Positions 18,298 through 27,838 of a stretch of DNA of 64,000 bases are shown here, piece after piece. A program made the position numbers and the translations under genes. The notes below the pieces were generated by a model. It did not search any database. It was not told where the DNA came from and was given only the letters and a program-made list of their open reading frames with translations. Where the stretch lies: the NCBI RefSeq assembly GCF_917563915.1, contig NZ_CAKJTI010000008.1:1-64000 (forward strand). Direction: 5' to 3'. Position 1 is the first letter of the stretch. Each line of letters opens with the position of its first letter. The stretch is from Bacillus rhizoplanae. Lineage in GTDB: Bacteria > Bacillota > Bacilli > Bacillales > Bacillaceae_G.

Positions 18298-19458
18298 ATG
18301 AGAATTCTAATTTGGACTCAAAACGTGTCCCCTGGCGGAGGAGCTAGGCTTTTGGCTAATCTTCTGCCAGCTATAGCCAAGCAAGACGATATCGAGTTAG
18401 TTCGATTAGTCATCTCTCCTAAGTCTAAATTTAAAGAAAGAATTGATGTAGCGAATCTATCAAATATTGAAATTATTTATTTTGATGAAAATATCAATTC
18501 ACAACAAGGGAAGAAATTTGTTCAGGACTGTCACGTTGTCTATTATTTTTGGCCTCATCTTCATGAATATGTCGATGTTAACAGGCCTAGTGTTTGCACA
18601 TTTCACGATGCTACGATTCTTGACTTTGTTCCTCCGTTTACGAGCGGATCACAAATAAAGAAATACTGGGAAGATTCCAAAAAGTGGTTAGAAAACTGTA
18701 CCACTGTAGTAGCTTCATCACATCATGTAAAAAGCCGCATCATCGCACACTTCGGGGGCTATTTACAAAGCACTGTCGTCATTCCTCATGCTATTTTGCC
18801 AACAGGATATTCTTCTGAACAAATTTCAGATTCGGACTTAGCAGCTCACTTGCCGGCTGAGTACTTTGTGTACCCTGCTAACACATCTCCTCATAAAAAT
18901 CACTACAATCTGATACTTGCATACTCCAAATTTACAAAACGAAAAGAATATCCGTTAGTTCTATTTGGATCTTTTATAGACTTGCTTCGAAATGAACCAC
19001 CATTTTGGCCGGAAATCCCATTTATTCCGACGCTTGTTTCCTTAATAAATCGAGTGGGACTACGCAGAGGTAAAGATATATATCCAATTGGATTTGTAAA
19101 TGATCAAGATGTCACACCTACTATTAAAAATGCTAAGGCACTCATTATGCCTAGTTTATCAGAAGGCGGAGGAAGCTATCCTGTAGAAGAAGCGCTGAGA
19201 TTAGGAGTACCGGTTCTTTGCTCTGATATTCCTGTTATGCGTGAACACTTGGCGCGCCATAGCACAAAAGTCGTTTGGTTTAACCCCGAATCGATCGATT
19301 CAATTGTGCAAGCTCTTGAAGAAATAACTGCAAATTACGATGAGTATAAAGCATCTGCTCTTCAAGGTATAAATGACCCTGCTGAATCATGGGAAGATAT
19401 TGCCAAAAAATATATACATGTAATGCGCCAAGCATATCTCAAGTATTACAATAAATAA
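18298..19458 (+). CDS. GT4-family glycosyltransferase
   Basis: 386 residues, ATG start with AAAGGTGG upstream. N-terminus MRILIWTQNVSPGGGARLL; C-terminal donor domain with YPANTSPHKNHYNLI, IMPSLSEGGGSYPVEEALRL and VLCSDIPVMREH, the GT4 signature. It most resembles mannosyl/rhamnosyltransferases of O-antigen-like pathways. It is divergent from the sulfotransferase gene, each with its own late mother-cell promoter, so the two are likely co-expressed and may act on the same glycan. Confidence 0.83.
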   Translation: MRILIWTQNVSPGGGARLLANLLPAIAKQDDIELVRLVISPKSKFKERIDVANLSNIEIIYFDENINSQQGKKFVQDCHVVYYFWPHLHEYVDVNRPSVCTFHDATILDFVPPFTSGSQIKKYWEDSKKWLENCTTVVASSHHVKSRIIAHFGGYLQSTVVIPHAILPTGYSSEQISDSDLAAHLPAEYFVYPANTSPHKNHYNLILAYSKFTKRKEYPLVLFGSFIDLLRNEPPFWPEIPFIPTLVSLINRVGLRRGKDIYPIGFVNDQDVTPTIKNAKALIMPSLSEGGGSYPVEEALRLGVPVLCSDIPVMREHLARHSTKVVWFNPESIDSIVQALEEITANYDEYKASALQGINDPAESWEDIAKKYIHVMRQAYLKYYNK

Positions 19459-19961
19459 AGTGAAACCTCTCTCTGTATCTTAAAAGAAATCTTACTTCCA
19501 CAAATAGCGAGATAAATATTCAATAGTTATACACAATCAATATATCTTCTTCATTCGAATTTTACATTACGATTAGAGAACAGTTTTTCATGTGAAGATA
19601 ATTTTATATAATTTTTAGGAATCTCTAATAGCTTGCACATACTATTAATTAACGGGCATTATTTATTTTTGATTTAAAAAATAAGCAACACTTATCCTAA
19701 TATATGTTTTATACCTCACTTTTGTACTATAAAGACCGTGTAACACATAAACTGTATACAATTTTAAGCATGAGACTTATCCACTTTGCTGCTAAAACTG
19801 AACACTGTTGCATAGTGATAGAATCAGATAAAGAAAAAATATAATAAAACGTCAAATAGCATCATTGACCAAATTTAAAACAATAGTTAGTATTCCTATA
19901 AAATATAGAAGATTATTTTTGATTTATCATTTGAATTTAAAGATATAAAGGGGGTACTATT
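19459..19961. other. Non-coding stretch
   Basis: AT-rich, no gene or strong hairpin seen. It must hold the promoter of the following glycosyltransferase, but no good sigma-K match was found. Confidence 0.4.
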
Positions 19962-21647
19962 ATGAGTCATCACGACCAAAATCAGCCTACCATTATCGAT
20001 ATGATAAGAAAAATCATGCAGATCTCTAACGAAGCATTTGTTCACGAGGTATATATACAAATTTTACACAGGAAACCCTTAGACGAAGAAGAGCAGTATT
20101 TTTCGAAAAAACTCACGCACAAACCCAAAATAGCAATTATTCAAGAAATTATGGTAAAGGAAGAAGCACAAGCACTATATACAAAAGCAATTCAAATAAA
20201 CGAAGCCAGATCCAATCAAGCAAAAACTATTTCCTATCTTATTCAGTCCTTTTATTGTTTCGATGATAAACAGTTTCTCCATTCATTATACGAACAATTA
20301 TTAAACCGCTCCCCAGATTCAATAGGCTTTCAAAACCACTTAAATGCTTTAGCTTCAGGATTTCCAAGAGTACAGTTAATGGAGCAATTTTTATTATCTG
20401 AAGAGTGTCGACAATTTTTAGAAACTCCCCTTTTACATCCCGAAATTCAAACAAATCAGAAGCCTTCACCAAAAATCGGTCTTTTTATCGGCTATTTAGG
20501 AAGAGTCGGCAAACATTTTGGCGGCGAAGGCATTGGACGATTTTCTATCCGACTGGCAGAAAGCTTACTGCATCACGATAAGAATGCAACCGTAACCGTC
20601 GCAATTGATGGACTAAACTATGTGGATATTAGTAAGTCCTTTAAGGAAGTTTCATTATCCTTTCCTGATAGATTCTCAACCAAAAGATTTGATAATGTAA
20701 AATCGGTCAATGCCACCATTCCTGTCGATGTTTGGATTGTTCCTTATGTAGGCATGGAGTTAGCGTTACAATTAGAGAAGCCAATTATTGTTTGTTTACA
20801 TGACTTAGTATATCTACATTTTAAAGAACTATATGATAAAGCGTATCCGAATTTCTGTGATAAACTCCATGTTATTGTTAGTAAATTAGTCACAAAAGCA
20901 TCAAAAGTCGTATTTAACTCGAACTTTGTAAGAGACCATGAGGGACTTAAGTTTATGAAGCTGCCTTCGGAAAAAATGCATGTAATTAGGTTAGCTGCCC
21001 CAGTCGAAGAATATAGCTCTGTTGGTTCATTAGATGAGAGTACCTTTAGAAAGAAATACAAATTAAATAATGACTATATTGTGTATCCTTCTGTGATTCG
21101 TCCGCATAAAAATCATGATCGGCTAATTGAAGCATTTTTGAAATTTAAGCAAACCTATATAGACACTGCCTCTAACCTTAGTCTGGCTTTAACTGATGAT
21201 TTCCAAAATGGACCAAAGAAGAAAGAAATTGCAACATTGCTTAATGATTGCGAAGATCCGCATATACGGAATAGTGTTGTATTTTTAGGCAGAATACCTA
21301 CAAGTGATGTTCCATTTCTATATAAACACGCAATAGGAACCATCGTTCCTACACTTTTTGAAGGAAGCTGTCCTTTTCAACTATTAGAATCTTTAATTAT
21401 GGATACTCCTGTAGCAGTTAGTAAGCTTGAAGTTGTTGAAGAAATTATAACGGATATCGAAAAATTCATCACATTTAATCCATATTCTGTAGATGAAATA
21501 ATACTTGCCATTCATCACCTTTGGCAACACAATAACACTTTCTTAACCCAACAACAAATAGCAATTGAGCATATCCTAAAGAGAACTTGGGCCAACGTTG
21601 CACAGGAATACTATACACTACTAACGGAAATTTTCATAAATAATTAA
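19962..21647 (+). CDS. Glycosyltransferase with N-terminal DUF4214-like repeats
   Basis: 561 residues, ATG start, AAAGGGGG nine bases upstream. Residues 1-165 hold two helical units of DUF4214 type (YIQILHRKPLDEEE and YEQLLNRSPDSIGFQNHL), a module found in glycosyltransferases and surface proteins. Residues about 170-560 are a GT4 domain: GGEGIGRFSIRLAES, VCLHDLVYLHF, YPSVIRPHKNHDRLIEA and PTLFEGSCPFQLLESL. No membrane segment. A terminator follows at 21725. It is probably another transferase for the spore-surface polysaccharide. Confidence 0.8.
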   Translation: MSHHDQNQPTIIDMIRKIMQISNEAFVHEVYIQILHRKPLDEEEQYFSKKLTHKPKIAIIQEIMVKEEAQALYTKAIQINEARSNQAKTISYLIQSFYCFDDKQFLHSLYEQLLNRSPDSIGFQNHLNALASGFPRVQLMEQFLLSEECRQFLETPLLHPEIQTNQKPSPKIGLFIGYLGRVGKHFGGEGIGRFSIRLAESLLHHDKNATVTVAIDGLNYVDISKSFKEVSLSFPDRFSTKRFDNVKSVNATIPVDVWIVPYVGMELALQLEKPIIVCLHDLVYLHFKELYDKAYPNFCDKLHVIVSKLVTKASKVVFNSNFVRDHEGLKFMKLPSEKMHVIRLAAPVEEYSSVGSLDESTFRKKYKLNNDYIVYPSVIRPHKNHDRLIEAFLKFKQTYIDTASNLSLALTDDFQNGPKKKEIATLLNDCEDPHIRNSVVFLGRIPTSDVPFLYKHAIGTIVPTLFEGSCPFQLLESLIMDTPVAVSKLEVVEEIITDIEKFITFNPYSVDEIILAIHHLWQHNNTFLTQQQIAIEHILKRTWANVAQEYYTLLTEIFINN

Positions 21648-22594
21648 TTAAAAGTATAATAAACACCATTGAATAAATAGACAGTATGTTTAAAAATTGA
21701 ATCTTAATAATTATTATGTAAAGAACCCACTTTCTTATAATCCTAGAGGAGAAAGTGGTTTTTTATATTTATATAATACAAATATAATATATATATATTC
21801 CATAAACAGCAACCCCCACTCCTTTCTCCTCAAAAACTTCTTTGAGCTACCCTCTACATGACAATATCATTTCGAATTATAGTTCTTTGCTTATCAATAA
21901 GGATAAAAAAATAACGTTTCACATTGCAGATTGATTCTACGTTAATAAGCGAACACGAGCTTCTATATAAACAATATTTGAATAAGACATCCATTTTATG
22001 AATATATCATCACCTATTCGCTATGAACCACATATAATTTTATTAAACGAGTTATTAAGTCCGTTTTTATATTTATAAGCTTTTATATAAGTACGCCTAC
22101 ATGTAGTTAATTGTCATACTGATACAATAGAGGTATCGACAAAAGCAATCATTATGCCTCAAATAAGAAATTACTAAATTTATAGAATGTATTTTAAACT
22201 AACATGCTAATAGCCGAATAAGCATACTTTAACGAAGTTATATAATCTCCATATCAACAGCTGGCGAAGCTTATTTTACATGATTTTAATTAAAGGAACC
22301 AGTATTACTCAACTTGTTTTATGTAGCATACTATGAGAATAAAAAAGTACGAGCCAATAGTTATAACAACATTCATGACAAATTACTTCTCGAGGCACTC
22401 CAAAAGCAACTCACTTAATAAAAAGAATATAAAGAACAAAAATGCTTGTAAATGGACTTATGTTGCTACTAAATACTAGCCTTTATTGGATTATAAACGC
22501 ATGCTTCTTAAAGAAGCCGCACAGGTACAAAACCCTGTACTTATTTTATTAACCATAACATCGAGGTTTAATACTACTAGAAAGTTGGGATAAT
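21648..22594. other. Long non-coding stretch (947 bp)
   Basis: Begins with a terminator at 21725-21765 (CCCACTTTCT pairs with AGAAAGTGG, then a T-run). Beyond it I see no open frame with a ribosome binding site, no repeat of the bcr1 type and no clear promoter; a short GTACA/TGTAC hairpin lies near 22527-22543. It could be the relic of a deleted gene. Confidence 0.5.
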
Positions 22595-23971
22595 ATGAAA
22601 CTTATTTTACTATCTGGAGGGTCTGGAAAACGCTTATGGCCATTATCAAACAACTCTAGATCTAAACAATTTTTAAAAATACTTCGTAACCAGTATGGTA
22701 TTCAGGAATCCATGATTCAAAGAATTGTGGGACAAGTTCAATCTATTGGTCTAACAAACTCTACTTATATAGCAACTTGCAAATCTCAAACAGATATTAT
22801 TCAAAATCAACTTAACAATAAACTTCCTCTTATCATCGAACCAGATCGACGAGATACCTTCCCTGCTATTGCCTTAGCATCAGTCTATCTCTATTCTGTT
22901 CTAAATGTTGATGTAAACGAGACTATTTGTATCATGCCTGTTGATGCTTATGTAGAGAATTCTTTCTTTGAAGCCTTACTTAAACTTGACCAAGTATTGA
23001 CAGACTCAAATGCATCACTTGCACTTATGGGCGTTCGACCTTCACATCCTTCTGAACAATATGGTTATATTACAACTACCCCTAGTCACTCTTCATCAGT
23101 ACAAACACCTCCATATATGAAAGTTAACCAGTTTATTGAAAAACCAATGCAAAGCAAGGCAAAAGAGCTTATTAAACAAGAAGCGCTTTGGAATTGTGGC
23201 GTATTCACATTTAAATTAGGTTTTTTAATTCAATGCCTAACTTCTATGAAAATACCAGTTCAGTATGAAGAGCTTATCCAACAATATTCCACCCTTCCTC
23301 AAAAAAGCTTTGACTATGAAGTTGTAGAAAGATGCGATGATATTGTGGTAATGCCCTATGAAGGAGCATGGCGTGATTTAGGAACTTGGAGTACCCTTAC
23401 AGAGATTATGGATACACAAATTATTGGAAATGGAATTTTAAGTGAAAATACCCTTAATACTCATATCATTAATGAACTAAATCTTCCTCTTGTTGTAGCA
23501 AATATTTGCAATAGCATTATAATAGCGAGTCATGAAGGTATTTTGATAGCTGATAAGCAGGAAAGTGGAAAAATCAAAGAACTTATTAATCACGAGAATC
23601 CTAGACCTATGTATGAGGAAAAGCGTTGGGGAAACTACCGTGTTCTAGATTATGAAAAACTTAAAGATGGGAATGAAATTTTAACCAAAAGGCTTAAAAT
23701 TTTAGCGGGAAAAAATCTCAGTTATCAAATGCATTTTAAGCGCGAAGAAATTTGGACAATTATTGCAGGAGAAGGCGAACTTATTATAGACGAGAAATTC
23801 AAACTGATAAAACCTGGCGATGTTATTTACATTCCGGTTGGAACAATGCATGGAGCACGTGCTATTACTGACCTAGAATTTATTGAAGTTCAAATGGGAA
23901 GTAAGCTAGTAGAAGATGATATTATACGTACTCATATGACATGGGAAGAAATCGAACGAGATTTTAGATAA
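22595..23971 (+). CDS. manC: Mannose-1-phosphate guanylyltransferase, bifunctional type
   Basis: 458 residues, ATG start with a weak upstream site. The N-terminal nucleotidyltransferase has LLSGGSGKRLWPLSNNSRSK (the GGxGxRLWPLS signature), PVDAYVEN and FIEKP. The C-terminal cupin (about residues 345-455: LSYQMHFKREEIW, IPVGTMHGAR, EVQMGSKLVEDDIIR) is the type II phosphomannose isomerase domain. It makes GDP-mannose and possibly also mannose-6-P from fructose-6-P. It feeds gmd and per; phosphomannomutase is not in the window. Confidence 0.9.
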   Translation: MKLILLSGGSGKRLWPLSNNSRSKQFLKILRNQYGIQESMIQRIVGQVQSIGLTNSTYIATCKSQTDIIQNQLNNKLPLIIEPDRRDTFPAIALASVYLYSVLNVDVNETICIMPVDAYVENSFFEALLKLDQVLTDSNASLALMGVRPSHPSEQYGYITTTPSHSSSVQTPPYMKVNQFIEKPMQSKAKELIKQEALWNCGVFTFKLGFLIQCLTSMKIPVQYEELIQQYSTLPQKSFDYEVVERCDDIVVMPYEGAWRDLGTWSTLTEIMDTQIIGNGILSENTLNTHIINELNLPLVVANICNSIIIASHEGILIADKQESGKIKELINHENPRPMYEEKRWGNYRVLDYEKLKDGNEILTKRLKILAGKNLSYQMHFKREEIWTIIAGEGELIIDEKFKLIKPGDVIYIPVGTMHGARAITDLEFIEVQMGSKLVEDDIIRTHMTWEEIERDFR

Positions 23972-24037
23972 AACTTCCATATAATTCTATTATTAGGTAT
24001 ATTCCTTATTTTCAATGAAATTAGTAACCTGTCTATA

Positions 24038-24065
24038 ACATTTTACTTATTTTTTTCATTAAATA
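24038..24065 (+). promoter_or_regulatory. Sigma-K-like promoter for the ExsF paralogue
   Basis: AC at 24038, 17 bases, CATTAAATA at 24057-24065. The -10 and spacing are identical to those before the other ExsF-like gene (4663). Confidence 0.65.
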
Positions 24066-24093
24066 GAATGAGAATATACAAAGGAGTGAAAAT

Positions 24094-24606
24094 ATGGATT
24101 GTTGCAATAATTTCTTTGCTTTTCCAGCGAAAGAATTCCCTGCCTTTGGGATTGCTTTTTCGGCAAGTGATACACCTGTTTCGATAGGTCAACCAATTCC
24201 TTTACCAAGTAATAATACAAATCCAAACGTATCCACCCCTGTTCTTCTTGATGTAGTAAGTACTGGACATGGACTTGTCGTCAAAAGATCTGGAATATAT
24301 CAGCTTAGCTATACATTAACAGTTTCTTTAGATAATGTGCCTGCTCCACCTGATGGTAGTGGACGCGAATCTGCTACATTTTTCTTAACATTAAATGGTA
24401 CCAATGTCTCTAATGCTATTCCTGGTTCTGGAACGGCTGTACGTACAACCTTCAATGACACAGGTCTAGCTGTAGTAACAAGCAGCGTAGTTCTGATTAA
24501 CTTAACCGAAAATGACTTAATACAAATTGTCCCAACAAATATAATAGACGCAATAAACACTGTAGATATTCGAGCTGCTACTTTAACAGTGACACAAATT
24601 GCCTAA
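24094..24606 (+). CDS. exsF: ExsF/BxpB-family exosporium protein
   Basis: 170 residues, ATG with AAAGGAG nine bases upstream. It follows the known ExsF (BxpB) pattern closely: short Cys/Phe-rich start, FPAFGIAFSAS, a RSGIYQLSYTLTVSLDN strand, IPGSGTAVR and the final DIRAATLTVTQIA. ExsF proteins form the exosporium basal layer and are needed for stable BclA attachment. B. cereus-group strains carry two paralogues; which one this is cannot be told from sequence alone. A BclA-type gene lies 1.4 kb downstream. Confidence 0.85.
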   Translation: MDCCNNFFAFPAKEFPAFGIAFSASDTPVSIGQPIPLPSNNTNPNVSTPVLLDVVSTGHGLVVKRSGIYQLSYTLTVSLDNVPAPPDGSGRESATFFLTLNGTNVSNAIPGSGTAVRTTFNDTGLAVVTSSVVLINLTENDLIQIVPTNIIDAINTVDIRAATLTVTQIA

Positions 24607-24612
24607 ATACAA

Positions 24613-24646
24613 GGCCACCTCATATATTGTGAGATGGCCCTGCTTT
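24613..24646. terminator. Terminator between convergent genes
   Basis: GGCCACCTCA pairs with TGAGATGGCC (one mismatch), seven-base loop, then CTGCTTTTC. Confidence 0.75.
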
Positions 24647-24716
24647 TCATTTAAAAGGTAATCAATTTATCACATTTTTTATACATTTCTCATTATGAAC
24701 TTTCTTACAAATCAAC

Positions 24717-25808
24717 TCATTCTTGTGTATTATCTTTGAATAGATTTCGAAAATATTCTCGATTATATTTCACCGAAACATGATCCGGTACATATACTGC
24801 CGCTTGTTCATTATGATAATTTGCTTTTTCATTATCCCCTAACCGGCTATAGCAAACACATAACTGTAAATGAGGGACCCATGTATAAGATGCATAATCT
24901 ATAAATCTAGTTGAATCTTGAAACGGAACATGAATCGCCATCTCATACCAAAAGGTTGCTTGTTTGTAATCTCCTTTTTCCATAAACATGTGACCTACAC
25001 GACAACAAATTTCTCCTCTTGGAATGTCATATTGAAAAGAACGAAAACATGCTTGCAGTGCTTCTTCCGACTTTTGCAGTTGCTTATAGCAATCTGCTAA
25101 TCTCCCACATGCGTGTATACAATCTTCCACCCAACCTTCTTTTCCATCTAAAAACTGATTATATAATTCAATTGCTTTTTCATATTTTTTGTGATCAACG
25201 CATTCATTAGCATAATAAACGATATCCCTCGGTGTAAAAGTTCTTCCTTCTCGGAGTGCCTTCTCGAAAATTCGAAGATTACGATTGCTATGTTCTTTTT
25301 CTTTTTTATGCATAATCGCTATATCACTTTTCATTATATTTCCATAAACAGCTAAATATTCATGAACAAATCCAATCCACTGGAAATTCTTTATCCGCTT
25401 TACTAGACGATTTCGAACAGAACTGTAAGTAGGCTTCCCCTTTTCATCAACTGCAAGATAATAGGACATAGAAACTGCATCTACATTAGAATCCAAATTT
25501 TCTTTCAGATGTAACAACTTATCTTTTTCTGTTTCCATTAAAATATCATCCGCATCTAACCACAAAACATAGTCCTTTGTTGCTTTTGAAAACGAAAAAT
25601 TTCGAGCAGCTGCAAAATCATCTATCCATTCAAAGTCATAAATATAAGGGGTATACTCTCTAACAATCTCTTTTGTTTGATCCGTTGAACCTGTATCCAC
25701 AATAATGATTTCATCAATAACCTCTTGTACTGATTCTAAACATCTAGCAATTGTCTGTTCTTCATCTTTCACAATCATACATAAGCTAATTGTAATGCTC
25801 TCCTTCAC
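24717..25808 (-). CDS. Family 2 glycosyltransferase with C-terminal TPR repeats
   Basis: 363 residues; GTG at 25808 is chosen for spacing from GGAGGAGGGG (a TTG at 25811 is alternative). The GT-A domain spans about residues 1-215: SLCMIVKDEEQTIARCLES, IIIVDTGSTDQTKEIV, FSKATKDYVLWLDADDI (DxDD metal site). Residues about 215-360 are helical TPR units (DIVYYANECVDHKKYEKAIE). The layout matches protein glycosyltransferases of the SunS/BclA-locus type, placed beside a BclA gene in this group. It may start O-glycosylation of the collagen-like region. The upstream -10 CATATACTA (25834-25842) is an exact sigma-K box but lacks an AC. Confidence 0.8.
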   Translation of the reverse strand: MKESITISLCMIVKDEEQTIARCLESVQEVIDEIIIVDTGSTDQTKEIVREYTPYIYDFEWIDDFAAARNFSFSKATKDYVLWLDADDILMETEKDKLLHLKENLDSNVDAVSMSYYLAVDEKGKPTYSSVRNRLVKRIKNFQWIGFVHEYLAVYGNIMKSDIAIMHKKEKEHSNRNLRIFEKALREGRTFTPRDIVYYANECVDHKKYEKAIELYNQFLDGKEGWVEDCIHACGRLADCYKQLQKSEEALQACFRSFQYDIPRGEICCRVGHMFMEKGDYKQATFWYEMAIHVPFQDSTRFIDYASYTWVPHLQLCVCYSRLGDNEKANYHNEQAAVYVPDHVSVKYNREYFRNLFKDNTQE

Positions 25809-25833
25809 CAAAACCCCTCCTCCTTTCCCCTTG

Positions 25834-25842
25834 TAGTATATG
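25834..25842 (-). promoter_or_regulatory. Sigma-K -10 box of the TPR glycosyltransferase gene
   Basis: CATATACTA on the minus strand, 25 bases upstream of the start codon. No AC at 16-17 bases, so only the -10 supports it. Confidence 0.5.
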
Positions 25843-25977
25843 AAAAATGAAAGAAAAATTTACTGGCATGACTGCATTATATTACAATATATTGTTTTTA
25901 TAATATTTAAAACAACTATATCATTTCGATTCCCTTCTGCATTTAATATATATTGAAAAGCTTTTGGAGGTGAATAC

Positions 25978-26823
25978 ATGAAAAATGAAAAATCTGCTAA
26001 TCAATTTCATTCAATAGAGTATATTGTTTCTGCTGTATTAGGTCCTACTCTGCCGCCAGTCCCACCTGGTGGAAATAGTGGACCTACTGGCGCTACTGGA
26101 CCTACTGGCGCTACTGGACCTACTGGCGACACGGGACCTCAAGGACCTCAGGGTATTCAAGGCGTCACTGGCGCTACTGGACCTACCGGCGACACGGGAC
26201 CTCAAGGACCTCAAGGTATTCAAGGCGTCACTGGCGCTACAGGACCTACCGGCGACACGGGACCTCAAGGACCTCAGGGTATTCAAGGCGTCACTGGCGC
26301 TACGGGACCTACCGGCGACACGGGACCTAACGTTCTAGCAAACGGATTCTCTGCTAATATTTCAACTTTCTCAATACCTGCAGGGGCTACCGGCGCTACA
26401 CTCACGAACTGGAGTACAACATCCCCTTATTACGGTAATGCTGCATTCGATGCTACTACTGGAGTATTTACAGTCCCTGCAACAGGAAGATATGTATTTG
26501 AGGCGACTATTAACTACTCAACACTTACTTCACTTTCTGTTTCACTCGGTCCAACTGTTAATCCAGCATTTGTTATCCGAAGAATCTCTCCAACCACAGA
26601 TGATTTAATAAGTGGCTTATTCCCAATATTAGATGTGAGCGTTACACTATTAACCCTTAGAGCCGTTCTCGGCGATGGAGCTGTGACATTAACTGGTGAT
26701 TTAGAATTAACTGCTGGAGACCAAATTGCTTTATTCTATGTAGGTAATGGATTAACAATTGCTCTTGATTTAGGTGGTACCAATAGTAATGGTATTATTT
26801 GGTCTGTCCATCGCATCACGTAA
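25978..26823 (+). CDS. BclA-family collagen-like exosporium glycoprotein
   Basis: 281 residues, ATG with GGAGGTG nine bases upstream. Residues 20-30 ([11 protein letters not shown]) are the exosporium leader motif that targets BclA-type proteins to ExsF. Residues about 35-116 are Gly-X-Y collagen sequence, mostly three 21-residue units with many GPT/GAT triplets, known O-glycosylation sites in BclA. Residues 118-281 form a beta-rich TNF-like trimerisation head ([19 protein letters not shown] ... SVHRIT). The head differs from my recollection of B. anthracis BclA, so this is a paralogue or strain variant. It would form the hair-like nap. A likely -10, CATTTAATA, lies at 25940-25948. Confidence 0.85.
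   Translation: MKNEKSANQFHSIEYIVSAVLGPTLPPVPPGGNSGPTGATGPTGATGPTGDTGPQGPQGIQGVTGATGPTGDTGPQGPQGIQGVTGATGPTGDTGPQGPQGIQGVTGATGPTGDTGPNVLANGFSANISTFSIPAGATGATLTNWSTTSPYYGNAAFDATTGVFTVPATGRYVFEATINYSTLTSLSVSLGPTVNPAFVIRRISPTTDDLISGLFPILDVSVTLLTLRAVLGDGAVTLTGDLELTAGDQIALFYVGNGLTIALDLGGTNSNGIIWSVHRIT
26132..26320. repeat. 63-bp collagen-coding tandem repeat
   Basis: Three nearly identical 63-bp units encoding a 21-residue Gly-X-Y block ([21 protein letters not shown]). Such arrays vary in length between strains. The long open frames on other frames and strand here are by-products of the repeat. Confidence 0.85.
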
Positions 26824-26883
26824 CCTATGCTAAAAATTGAATAGAATATAGCACATTTGATTATACGTTTTTTCGATAGCAAC

Positions 26884-26935
26884 AAAAAGCCGTTTCCATC
26901 CTATGAAATACTCGGAAAGAAACGGCTTTTTATTT
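26884..26935. terminator. Bidirectional terminator between bclA-type gene and fabI
   Basis: AAAAAGCCGTTTC pairs perfectly with GAAACGGCTTTTT over a 22-base loop. Confidence 0.85.
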
Positions 26936-26942
26936 GTCTATA

Positions 26943-27719
26943 TTATCCTAAAATGTGGTATCCAGAATCAACATGAATATTCTCGCCAGTCACTCCGCTT
27001 GCTAAGTCACTGAATAAGAATAACGCTGTATTTCCAACTTCTTCTTGTGTTACATTGCGGCGAAGCGGTGCGCGTTCTTCAATTTGTTTTAAGATGCTGT
27101 TGAAGTCGCCAACACCTTTTGCTGATAATGTGCGGATTGGTCCTGCAGATACTGCGTTGACGCGAATATTATGCTTTCCTAAGTCGTTCGCTAAATATTT
27201 TACGCTCGCTTCTAATGATGCTTTTGCAACACCCATTACGTTGTAGTTCGATACAACACGCTCGCCGCCTAGATATGTTAGCGTTACGATACTTCCACCT
27301 TCTGTCATCACTTCTTTCGCTGCTCTTGCTACAGCTGTTAAAGAGAATGAACTAATATTTTGTGCTAATAAGAAACCATTACGAGATGTATCAACGAACT
27401 CACCTTTTAAATCATCACGTTCTGCGAATGCAATGCAATGAGCCAATCCATGAATAACGCCAACCTCTTCCTTAATTGCTTGGAAGCAGCTTGCGATATC
27501 TTCATCACTTGTTACATCACATGGCAATACAAGTGATTTTTGTCCTTCTAATGATTCTGCTAAATCACGTACATTCTTTTCTAATCGTTCCCCAGCATAT
27601 GTGAAAATTAAGTTTGCGCCTGCGTTATGTAATGAACGAGCAATACCCCAAGCGATGCTTCGTTGGTTCGCAACGCCCATCACGACAATATTTTTTCCTT
27701 TTACATTGAGAAGATTCAT
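26943..27719 (-). CDS. fabI: Enoyl-[acyl-carrier-protein] reductase (NADH)
   Basis: 258 residues, ATG with AGGAGG eight bases upstream. FabI-type SDR: MGVANQRSIAWGIARSL (NAD binding), LPCDVTSDED, GLAHCIAFA, the YNVMGVAKASLE block with the catalytic Tyr and Lys spaced as Y-x6-K, and a C-terminal GENIHVDSGYH. It completes each fatty acid elongation cycle in the cytoplasm. In Bacillus subtilis fabI lies next to spore coat genes (cotO, cotZ). A FapR-like operator is present upstream (27754-27772). Confidence 0.95.
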   Translation of the reverse strand: MNLLNVKGKNIVVMGVANQRSIAWGIARSLHNAGANLIFTYAGERLEKNVRDLAESLEGQKSLVLPCDVTSDEDIASCFQAIKEEVGVIHGLAHCIAFAERDDLKGEFVDTSRNGFLLAQNISSFSLTAVARAAKEVMTEGGSIVTLTYLGGERVVSNYNVMGVAKASLEASVKYLANDLGKHNIRVNAVSAGPIRTLSAKGVGDFNSILKQIEERAPLRRNVTQEEVGNTALFLFSDLASGVTGENIHVDSGYHILG

Positions 27720-27753
27720 ATATTTATCCTCCTATATTTATAAATTATAGTTG

Positions 27754-27772
27754 TTATTAGAACCTGGTACTA
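27754..27772 (-). promoter_or_regulatory. Probable FapR operator before fabI
   Basis: Minus-strand TAGTACCAGGTTCTAATAA, 35 bases upstream of the start codon. It agrees well with the FapR inverted-repeat pattern (TTAGTACC ... TCTAATA) that represses fatty acid genes in Bacillus until malonyl-CoA accumulates. Confidence 0.6.
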
Positions 27773-27810
27773 TTTTTATATTAACATAAAATACTCTAAA
27801 GGCAAACAAA

Positions 27811-27838
27811 AATCACTAGTCCAAATTCACTAGTGATT
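27811..27838 (-). terminator. Terminator of the rhamnose operon
   Basis: AATCACTAGT pairs with ACTAGTGATT over eight bases; on the minus strand it is followed by TTTTTGTTTG. It overlaps the last codons of rfbD. Confidence 0.8.

Noticed and set aside
26038-26338. Open frames on other frames and strand of the collagen region
   Set aside because: They result from the repeat; the Gly-X-Y frame has the start, leader and head domain.
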